Positions 57,867 through 64,000 of a stretch of 64,000 nt of DNA are shown in pieces. The number at the start of each line of letters is the position of its first letter. Position 1 is the first letter of the stretch. The DNA is from Pseudoclavibacter sp. CFCC 11306 (GTDB taxonomy: Bacteria; Actinomycetota; Actinomycetes; Actinomycetales; Microbacteriaceae). The position numbers were made by a program, and so were the translations under genes. Where the stretch lies: contig NZ_WBKF01000003.1 of the NCBI RefSeq assembly GCF_008831235.1, forward strand, positions 1 through 64,000, given 5' to 3'. The notes beneath the pieces were generated by a model, which saw only the letters and a program-made list of their open reading frames with translations, searched no databases and was not told where the DNA came from.

Positions 57867-59300
57867 ATGTCTACCGAACCCACCGCATCCACCACCCCGA
57901 AGACTGCAGCGTCCTGGCGCGATCTCTTCGCCGCCCCGAGCCGAGCAGCCGTCATCGTGCTCGCCAGCGGAATCGCGCTCTACGGCACCAACGTCTATCT
58001 GACCGCGAGTCTGCTGCCGAGCGCCGTCGCCGACATCGGCGGCCAAGAGCTCTATGCGTGGGTGTCGACCGCGTTTCTGCTGCCCTCGGTGGTCGCCTCG
58101 CTCTTCGTCGGTCGTGCCCTGGCCGGCTGGGGCGCCCGCCGCGCGTACCTCGTCGCGTTCCTCGGCTTCGCCACCGGCCTGGTGCTCAGCATGATCGCAC
58201 CGAACATGCCGATGTTCCTGGCGGGCCGGTTCGTGCAGGGCTGCGCCGGCGGCCTGCTGACCGGTCTGGCCTATGCGGTCATGCGCGTGGCCCTCGCTCC
58301 CCGACTCTGGACGCGCGCTATCGCCCTACTCTCGGCCATGTGGGGCGTCGGCAACTTCGTCGGCCCCATGCTCGGCGGTCTCTTCGCCGAGTTCGGCATC
58401 TGGCGCGGGGCGTTCGCTCCGCTGGCGATCGGAGCGCTCGTCGCAGCCGGCCTGGCGCTGCGCACCCTGCCGCGCACGGCATCCGCGGAACAGCTCGAAC
58501 GCATGCCGATCGTCTCGCTCACGCTGCTCACCGGAGTCACGGCGGCGCTTTCGCTGACCGTCGTCTTCACCGGGCAGCGGCAGGTGCTCGCCCTGCTCGG
58601 CGTCGCCGCAGCGCTGGCAGTCGCGTTCGTGCTGGTCGAACGCAGCGGATCACGCACCCTGCTGCCGCACAGCGTCTACCGGGGCGGTTCGCCGCTGCGG
58701 TGGATCTACATCGTGATCGCCGCTCTGTCTGCCGCCTCGACGGTCGAGGCGTTCGTTCCGCTCTTCGGCCAGGAGCTCGCCGGGATGTCGCCGTTCGTCG
58801 CCGGCTTTCTGGGCGCGATGATCTCGTGGGGCTGGACGTTCGGCGGCATCCTCACCTCAGGCGCCGTGTCTGACGGCAGGGTTGCGACCCTGCGCGTCGG
58901 CGGCCCGATGCTGCTTGCGGTCGGCCTGGCCGGTTACGCCCTAGTGCAGCCGGCGGATGCCGGGCTCGGCACGGTCGCGCTATGGTTCGCCGCGCTGTTC
59001 GTCGCGGGCGTGGGCATCGGGTCGTCGTTCGGGCACACGGCCGCCGCAGCGCTGCGCAGCACGGACGACCCCGTGGAATCGCAGAAGGCCTCGGCCGGAG
59101 TGAACACGGTGCAGCTGCTGGCGAACACGGTCGGTTCGGCGCTGGCCGGCCTGCTGGTGAATCTCGGCGGGCCGACGATTCCCGGCAGCGCACGCTCGCT
59201 GACCCTCTTCTTCGCGGCGTTCGCCGCCGTCGGCGCCGTCGCTGCCTGGCTCGCAGTGCGGCAGACGATGCCCGGCCCGCGGCGCAAGACCGCACGCTAG
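57867..59300 (+). CDS. MFS drug-exporter-type transporter
   Basis: 477 residues with about 14 hydrophobic helices, resembling the DHA2 (EmrB/QacA) group. The A-like motif is seen at GRALAGWGARRAYLV (about 77-91) after the second helix, and a GNFVGPMLGGLFAEFG antiporter motif C-like segment is at about 152-167. The C terminus is basic. Substrate unknown. TATTCT lies nine bases before the ATG. It converges on the helicase gene, with 38 bases between stops. Confidence 0.82.
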   Translation: MSTEPTASTTPKTAASWRDLFAAPSRAAVIVLASGIALYGTNVYLTASLLPSAVADIGGQELYAWVSTAFLLPSVVASLFVGRALAGWGARRAYLVAFLGFATGLVLSMIAPNMPMFLAGRFVQGCAGGLLTGLAYAVMRVALAPRLWTRAIALLSAMWGVGNFVGPMLGGLFAEFGIWRGAFAPLAIGALVAAGLALRTLPRTASAEQLERMPIVSLTLLTGVTAALSLTVVFTGQRQVLALLGVAAALAVAFVLVERSGSRTLLPHSVYRGGSPLRWIYIVIAALSAASTVEAFVPLFGQELAGMSPFVAGFLGAMISWGWTFGGILTSGAVSDGRVATLRVGGPMLLAVGLAGYALVQPADAGLGTVALWFAALFVAGVGIGSSFGHTAAAALRSTDDPVESQKASAGVNTVQLLANTVGSALAGLLVNLGGPTIPGSARSLTLFFAAFAAVGAVAAWLAVRQTMPGPRRKTAR

Positions 59301-59338
59301 AGAACTCTGCTCAGACTGCTCGCCGAGGCAGCGGAGGT

Positions 59339-62300
59339 TCAGCTCCACACCCGACGTCGCTGCGGCGACGGACGCTGCCCTCGACGCGCCTCGGTCATCA
59401 GAGGTGCAGCCTCGATGCCACGCGCCTCGATCAGCTCGCAGGGCCCGACGGTGCGACTCCACCGATCTGCGAAGCGCTTCGCGGTCTCTGCACGCCGACC
59501 GATCTCCTTCGGCACCGCAAGCAGCGTCGAGGCGGGCAGCAGGCGATCGAGCAGGGCGAGCGGGCCATCCGTCAGAACGCTGGCCAAGGTGACCGGCCCA
59601 CGATCGATGCGCAGCAGGAATCGCGGGCGTTCGACCGGGCCGAACATCTCGCCGACGGCATCCATGATGAGACGACGGTCGGCCTCGGAGCCGCCGTTGA
59701 CGCCGAGCGTCCACGAGAGGGGCCGCCTCTTCTCGTCGCGTGTGGCCGCCACCGTCAGGTTGGCACGGCCGATGCGCTCGGTGGTGCCCTCGTCGGCGAA
59801 GGTGTCGGCTATCGACTGCAGGGCGCCGACGTAGACCTGCTCGGGACGGGCCCGGTAGCGAATGCGCCGGGCCGCCTCGAGCGTGGGGCGCCAGAGCACG
59901 CAGACGCAGACCACGAGGTACACGAGCGCAGCGATGAGGCTGCCCGCTGACAGGCCGAAGCCGAAGAACGTTCGCCCTATGAGCACGGCGAACAGCGCGG
60001 CAACGGCCCAGAGCACTGCGGTGAGGCCGAGCAGCGTCGGCACGTGCAGATTCGCAACGGAGCGCCCGTCGCCGAGAACGGCGGCCTGACCCTCTTGGTC
60101 GGCGTAGGGTTCGCCGACGCCCCAGCGTCTCCAAGTCGTGGGCCGCGGTTCGAGGGCCGCAAGGCTGCGCTCGGTGAGCTTCGCCGCCGCCTCTGGTCTG
60201 ACACCGCCTGAGGGTATGCCGCCAGTTTCGCCGCCCTGTCCGAGCCGCACGCTGAGCCGTGCGACCTGCTCCATCGTGAGCGCATGGGCGAGACCAGTGA
60301 CGATCTCGCGTTCGCTCTCGAGATCGACGCCCCAGAGGTGTTCGTGTTTGCGGTTCAGCCGGCTGAGCTCAGAGCTGCCGTCGAGCTTCGACCGTGCCGG
60401 CAGCAGACACGTGACCGTCCAGTTGTGGGCGACCTTACCCGGCCACGCCGGGTCGAGCCGCAGCGTTCGCCCGCGCAGCTGCTGCGTCGCCGCCGAGGTC
60501 GCAGTCGCTGTGAGATCGATGAGCGTGTTCATCGCGGGGCAGTCCCAGCCTTCGCCGAGCAGGCCGCGGGTGCCTACGAGCACACGCACACGCCCCTCGG
60601 TGACCAGGCGGTTGAGGCCCGCGATGATGGTGGCCGCGCCGGCGTCGGTGACGATGTCGACGACGGATGTGTCAGCCACACCCGCCTGTGACGTCACGGT
60701 GGTCTCACTGGCCGTGTTCGTGCTGGTCATGCGCTCGGCCTCTGCCCCGCCGCGCGCCGTGCAGGCTACTCCGCACAGCTGAGACAGGGCGTCCGCGAGC
60801 GCCTCGGCCTGATCAGCCCTCGCGCGCAGGTGCTGGCCGGTGACCAGCACCGGGTGCAGCTCGGCGATGACCGGATCTGCCGCGATGGTCTCGAAGGCGC
60901 GCAGCGCGCCGCTCTGGGCCGAACCCGTTGACCCTTCTGCTTCCCCTCCTGCGGCACCGCGCTGGTGCGCTCCGCCCGAGACGTCTGAGACGCCCGAGGC
61001 ACGCCGCTGCGAACGAGAGTTCCCGTGCGTCGCGAAGTCAGTGACCACCACGGCACGCACGAGCTCGCCGTCGCGGTGCAGCTCCTCGTGCAGGATGTCG
61101 ACGGCCGCCTGATCTTTGGCCGCAGACATGGCCAGCACCTGCTCGACGGTATCTCGCCCGCGGCGCAGCCCGCGATCGGTCAGCCGCCAGCCGAAGTCGG
61201 AGAGCACGCGTCGCATCCGCCGCCAGTCGCCTTCACGCTCGGGATCGATCAGCAGCCGCTGCAGCGCGTATCTCGCGAGTACGGTGAAACGGTCTTCGGC
61301 GGTCGGGGCGGCAGTCGATCCAGCGGGCAGGCGACCGACCAGCGGATGCCTCGGATCGAGGTCGGCGAGCATGACGGCGGCCGCATGGGCGAGGTCGAAG
61401 TCGGTGTCGAACGCCCGTGCGAGGGCGGCATCTCTGGCCGCCTGGCTCTCAACGGCGGGCGGTCGGGAGGCTGGGAGGGACGCGCCGGGGGCATCCTCGG
61501 AATCGGGCGACCCGGCAGCAGGCGGCACAGAAGCAGACGACTCAGAGGTGGCCACGGGCGGTTGCAGCACCGAGATCAGCCAGTCGTGCCCGTCGGCCGT
61601 GCCGAGGGTGTCGGCGATCAGCTGCTGCAGCTCGTCGTCGTGACGCCGCAGAAAGCGCTGCTCGTCGGAGGTCGGCTCGGTGAACCACACGATGTCGCGA
61701 GACGGTGCGAGGTTGCCCTCTCGGATCACCGCCGGAGTCGGCACTTCGTAGTCGACGTCGCCGAGCAGCCGTGCGTAGTTCGCGTAGTGCGGGTCTTCGC
61801 TCGAAGGCAGCGTCGCAGTGAGTCCGATGAGCAGCGGAGTGTCGCCGGTGGCTCGGATGCGCGCGACGAGGCAGCGGATGACCAGCGCCCAGTGGTCGAG
61901 CAGGTGGTGGCATTCGTCAAGGATGATCGTGCGCACACCATGTGCGACGAGCCGGTCGATCAGCGCGACCGCGTTCGGGTGCAGTGCGCGTTCAATCGTG
62001 GCGGGGTCGTCTGCGATCTCGGCCTTGCGGGCCCGAGCTGCGCGGCGGCGCACTCCTGCACGCCATGCCTGAGGGTTGCTCTGCTCAAGTGCGGAGAGCC
62101 AGGCGCGGGCATCGTGCTCGGTGCGCCCGCCTTTGACGAGCTCTGTCACCCACATCTCAGCTGCGACGTCGTCGAACGGGTTGGAGCCGGCGACGGTGCT
62201 GACCATCTGATAGGTCAAGGCGGTGAGGTCGCCGAGGTGCTGCGGGTCTTCGGAGACCGCAGGCTCGGGCGACGCCGCCTGGTCTGTGGCGCCGGTCGCC

Positions 62301-62644
62301 AGACCGCTCGCCGTTCGCCCCCACTGCTGACGGATGGTCACTGTCGGCGCGAACACGACGGAACGCCGACCATCGCGCATGGCGAGCAAGAGCCCGACAA
62401 GCGTCTTGCCCGAACCCGGTGGTGCGACAATGTGCAGGCTTTCGTGGCTGCCCACCTCGATGCGCTGCAGAATGTCGCGCTGATACGTGCGCAGCGTGCC
62501 GGTGAACTGCCACGCGCTCAGCGGATGCTGCGAGTCGGCGCGAACTCCTCTGACAGGTTCTGCGTGCGCAGACGACGGTTCGTTCTGCGGTGCGGCGACA
62601 GAGACTCGCTTGTTCGCAGGCCTCTTCTTCTTTCGCTTTTCCAC
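59339..62644 (-). CDS. Large SF2 DEAD/DEAH helicase with membrane segments
   Basis: 1101 residues. Walker A PPGSGKT (75-81), DECH (243-246), TAT (276-278), motif V GTRGLLGEGWDCP (691-703) and motif VI QQLRGRTLRLD (721-731) show a complete SF2 ATPase. Between them is a 400-residue insert rich in Ala, Ser and Glu with a central variable section (360-410 and 540-580 low complexity). Two membrane helices (about 870-890 and 900-918) follow, then a C-terminal domain of about 180 residues (VYVGALQSIADTFADEG...). Start is GTG with AAGG upstream. Role unknown; not a known restriction or Cas subunit as far as I can see. Confidence 0.82.
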   Translation of the reverse strand: MEKRKKKRPANKRVSVAAPQNEPSSAHAEPVRGVRADSQHPLSAWQFTGTLRTYQRDILQRIEVGSHESLHIVAPPGSGKTLVGLLLAMRDGRRSVVFAPTVTIRQQWGRTASGLATGATDQAASPEPAVSEDPQHLGDLTALTYQMVSTVAGSNPFDDVAAEMWVTELVKGGRTEHDARAWLSALEQSNPQAWRAGVRRRAARARKAEIADDPATIERALHPNAVALIDRLVAHGVRTIILDECHHLLDHWALVIRCLVARIRATGDTPLLIGLTATLPSSEDPHYANYARLLGDVDYEVPTPAVIREGNLAPSRDIVWFTEPTSDEQRFLRRHDDELQQLIADTLGTADGHDWLISVLQPPVATSESSASVPPAAGSPDSEDAPGASLPASRPPAVESQAARDAALARAFDTDFDLAHAAAVMLADLDPRHPLVGRLPAGSTAAPTAEDRFTVLARYALQRLLIDPEREGDWRRMRRVLSDFGWRLTDRGLRRGRDTVEQVLAMSAAKDQAAVDILHEELHRDGELVRAVVVTDFATHGNSRSQRRASGVSDVSGGAHQRGAAGGEAEGSTGSAQSGALRAFETIAADPVIAELHPVLVTGQHLRARADQAEALADALSQLCGVACTARGGAEAERMTSTNTASETTVTSQAGVADTSVVDIVTDAGAATIIAGLNRLVTEGRVRVLVGTRGLLGEGWDCPAMNTLIDLTATATSAATQQLRGRTLRLDPAWPGKVAHNWTVTCLLPARSKLDGSSELSRLNRKHEHLWGVDLESEREIVTGLAHALTMEQVARLSVRLGQGGETGGIPSGGVRPEAAAKLTERSLAALEPRPTTWRRWGVGEPYADQEGQAAVLGDGRSVANLHVPTLLGLTAVLWAVAALFAVLIGRTFFGFGLSAGSLIAALVYLVVCVCVLWRPTLEAARRIRYRARPEQVYVGALQSIADTFADEGTTERIGRANLTVAATRDEKRRPLSWTLGVNGGSEADRRLIMDAVGEMFGPVERPRFLLRIDRGPVTLASVLTDGPLALLDRLLPASTLLAVPKEIGRRAETAKRFADRWSRTVGPCELIEARGIEAAPLMTEARRGQRPSPQRRRVWS

Positions 62645-62656
62645 AGCTGTCGCACC

Positions 62657-62887
62657 TTAGGCAGCGGTCGCAGCGCTCACCAGACCGATGACCCCGGCGA
62701 CTGCACTCACTGCGGCGAGCATCAAGGCGATCGCGATGAGAATCTGGTGCACTCGCAGAAAGCTCGTGGCCTTGCCGTTCTCGTCGCGAGCGCGCTTATC
62801 CTGCGACACACGGCGCAGAAACTGCGGCCAGACGATCACATTGAAGAAGGCGTTGACGAGCAAAACCACTGAGATGAAGATGAGCAT
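62657..62887 (-). CDS. SCO4848-family membrane protein
   Basis: 76 residues with two membrane helices (about 1-20 MLIFISVVLLVNAFFNVIVWPQF and 48-70) and a charged loop between (RRVSQDKRARDENGKATSF). The SCO4848 family is actinobacterial and uncharacterised. The ATG is six bases after TAGGCT, so it is probably leaderless. It is 12 bases upstream of the helicase start, so the two may be co-transcribed and the small protein may sit with the helicase in the membrane (inference). Confidence 0.75.
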   Translation of the reverse strand: MLIFISVVLLVNAFFNVIVWPQFLRRVSQDKRARDENGKATSFLRVHQILIAIALMLAAVSAVAGVIGLVSAATAA

Positions 62888-62893
62888 GCACAC

Positions 62894-62899
62894 AGCCTA
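62894..62899 (-). promoter_or_regulatory. -10 element for the SCO4848-family gene (leaderless)
   Basis: TAGGCT on the minus strand, six bases before the ATG, no ribosome binding site. Confidence 0.45.
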
Positions 62900-62958
62900 G
62901 TTGCTGCGCTTCATTCGAGCTCCGGTTCAGACGCTCGCTGCGCAGTCAGCAGTCAGCC

Positions 62959-62984
62959 GACAACAGACAACAGACAACAGACAG
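62959..62984. repeat. Heptanucleotide microsatellite (GACAACA x3.7)
   Basis: GACAACA three times in a row, followed by a partial GACAG. It stands just before the long degenerate repeat array. Confidence 0.85.
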
Positions 62985-63002
62985 GGCGTACCCGTGTAAC
63001 GA

Positions 63003-63405
63003 AGTCGACGGGTTCTACGCACTCGCACGAGGAAGTCGACATGTTCTACGCACTAGACGATCAGTGCAGCAGATTCTCTACACTCACGAGCTCTCTCCGG
63101 CATCCCCAACCGCGAAAGCACAGAACCAGCGACTATCAGCCGCGCATGGCCACACATTCTGCACACTCACGCCAGAAGGCCGACAGGTTCTACTCACTCG
63201 CGCTGGAGATCGGTCGGTTCTACGCACCCGTACAAGGAGGCCGACAGGTTCTACTCACTCGCGCAACGAAGTCGACGGGTTCTACGCACTCACCAGCCGT
63301 CGCATGCAGTCCGAGCTTCGAATGCGCAGATTCTGTGGCTATCAGCCGCGCACGGCCACACCTTCTACACACTCGCCGAGCATTCGACAGGTACTGCACA
63401 CTCGG
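63003..63405. repeat. Degenerate 30-31-bp repeat array (GACAGGTTCTACNCACTCGC)
   Basis: The core GGTTCTAC[GT]CACTCGC preceded by GTCGAC or GCCGACA starts near 63011, 63042, 63072 (weak), 63157 (weak), 63186, 63216, 63247 and 63278, with weaker forms at 63362 and 63390. Steps are 30 or 31. Two longer elements with CTATCAGCCGCGCAYGGCCACAC lie between at 63111-63173 and 63319-63378. No RNA gene or protein frame explains it. Confidence 0.75.
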
Positions 63406-63470
63406 CAGGACAAATACATGAGCCCAGCCACGAAAGCGCAGAACCCGCGAACAGAGTCCGCACCCCGAAC

Positions 63471-64000
63471 TCAGCAGTAGCGTCGGGCCAGGTTCACAGC
63501 CGCTTCGATATATCCGCCCGCGTATTTGTACGCATGCATGATGATCATGGCCAGTTCGTGCAGACCGACTCTTTCACGCCACCCGTCTGCCAACGGTGAG
63601 ACCTCATCGTAGGCGGCCACGACATCCGCACGAAGGGGCAGACCGAAGACCGCGAGCGACGCGAGATCGGTCTCGGCGTGCCCGCCCTGCGCATACGGAT
63701 CGATCAGCGTCACCCCGGTCGGCCCGCCGTCGTACATCACGTTGCCGCCCCAGAGGTCTCCGTGATTGCGGGCGACGGTGTGGCCTGCTTCGCGCACGAG
63801 CGCAGGCTGAACGACGTCGAACTCCCCGGCACGCAGCCGGTCGCAGAGTCGATCGAACACGGCACGCTGGGCAGCGTCGATGTCTCCGCGGTCGCTGAGA
63901 CGCTCGGCGAACACCTCAATGCGGCTGTCGGCATAGAACGTGCCCCAGTTCAGGGCCGCCTGCGTCTCGTCGAGTACGAGCGGGGTGTGGGAGTGGCCGA
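63471..64000 (-). CDS. Fructosamine kinase / aminoglycoside phosphotransferase family protein (5' end outside)
   Basis: C-terminal 175 residues of a kinase; the start is beyond the window. NWGTFYADSRIEVFAERLSDRG is typical of ketosamine-3-kinases (FN3K), and the catalytic loop HGDLWGGNVMYD with the metal-binding DPYAQGGHAETDLA confirms the protein-kinase-like fold. It ends with HAYKYAGGYIEAAVNLARRYC. Likely removes sugar adducts from proteins; aminoglycoside phosphorylation is less likely. Confidence 0.85.
   Translation of the reverse strand, partial: GHSHTPLVLDETQAALNWGTFYADSRIEVFAERLSDRGDIDAAQRAVFDRLCDRLRAGEFDVVQPALVREAGHTVARNHGDLWGGNVMYDGGPTGVTLIDPYAQGGHAETDLASLAVFGLPLRADVVAAYDEVSPLADGWRERVGLHELAMIIMHAYKYAGGYIEAAVNLARRYC

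Larger units (their letters stand above)
62888..63470. other. Intergenic region 62.9-63.5 kb
   Basis: 583 bases without a credible gene. It holds the SCO4848-family promoter at its left end, then the heptamer run and the repeat array, and a last weaker copy of the longer element (CACGAAAGCGCAGAACCCGCG) at about 63429-63455. The open frames here shift with the 31-base steps and have arginine- and histidine-rich products, so they are not genes. Confidence 0.7.

Noticed and set aside
59339-62644. Restriction enzyme or Cas3-type helicase
   Set aside because: No nuclease or methylase motif is visible in the protein and no partner genes lie nearby, although the helicase motifs are complete.
63003-63405. 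CRISPR array
   Set aside because: Repeats are degenerate and adjacent. There are no unique spacers of constant length and no cas genes nearby.

Overview
The window comes from a high-GC actinobacterium, most likely in the order Micrococcales and possibly Microbacteriaceae-like. This rests on the 16S rRNA sequence, a 23S rRNA of the longer actinobacterial size, the gene order lexA-hisC-hisB-hisH-priA ... infC-rpmI-rplT ... pheST-argCJBD, a mycothiol-type deacetylase (MshB-like), a PriA-type HisA, DUF3117, DUF1844 and SCO4848-family proteins, and frequent leaderless promoters. The genus is not determined. Nearly all of it is chromosomal core; I see no prophage, integrase, transposase or CRISPR array.

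Layout. (1) 1-6150: one rRNA operon on the minus strand (16S-23S-5S), with a perfect-palindrome terminator and a long leader with two candidate promoters. No tRNA lies in the spacer. (2) 6150-18100, minus strand: pheS-pheT-argC-argJ-argB-argD-argF, with coupled starts, then a strong hairpin, a new -10 element and argH-tyrS. The argR and argG genes usually found between argF and argH are missing. (3) 18100-21500: a glutamate-type ABC uptake operon, gluABCD. (4) 21600-23690: infC (ATT start)-rpmI-rplT and a SpoU methyltransferase. (5) 23900-28450: a DUF1844 gene, an SseB-domain gene and a partial histidine cluster, hisC-hisB-hisH-priA. (6) 28500-31320: lexA divergent from a YneA-like LysM division inhibitor with LexA-box-like sequences between them, then hflX.

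(7) 31300-37300: a methyltransferase, an acyl-CoA synthetase, a heme-monooxygenase-like protein, a thiamine-binding protein, tenA, dapD and dapE. (8) 37390-43450: a DUF2510-TM2-Ltp fusion, DUF3117, O-methyltransferase, tatB, mrp, DUF1003, a CBS/MgtE_N protein without membrane channel, and a general-stress protein. This resembles the mycobacterial sigE neighbourhood with sigE-rseA-htrA removed. (9) 43500-50450: Xaa-Pro aminopeptidase, a PHP phosphoesterase and the EfeUOB ferrous-iron uptake operon. (10) 50760-55280: a membrane-fused MshB-like deacetylase, fdxA-dapC, gltA. (11) 55280-64000: typA, an MFS exporter, a very large SF2 helicase carrying two membrane segments, an SCO4848-family membrane protein, and the end of a fructosamine-kinase-like gene.

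Most genes serve amino-acid biosynthesis (Arg, His, and lysine/diaminopimelate through dapC, dapD, dapE), translation, and iron and glutamate uptake. The least explained material is at two intergenic loci, 55.3-55.6 kb and 62.95-63.46 kb. Each has a heptanucleotide microsatellite followed by a longer degenerate tandem repeat, with a period of about 20 bp at the first and 30-31 bp at the second. Other unusual items are the membrane-anchored helicase, the C-terminally extended EfeU, and the Ltp fusion protein.
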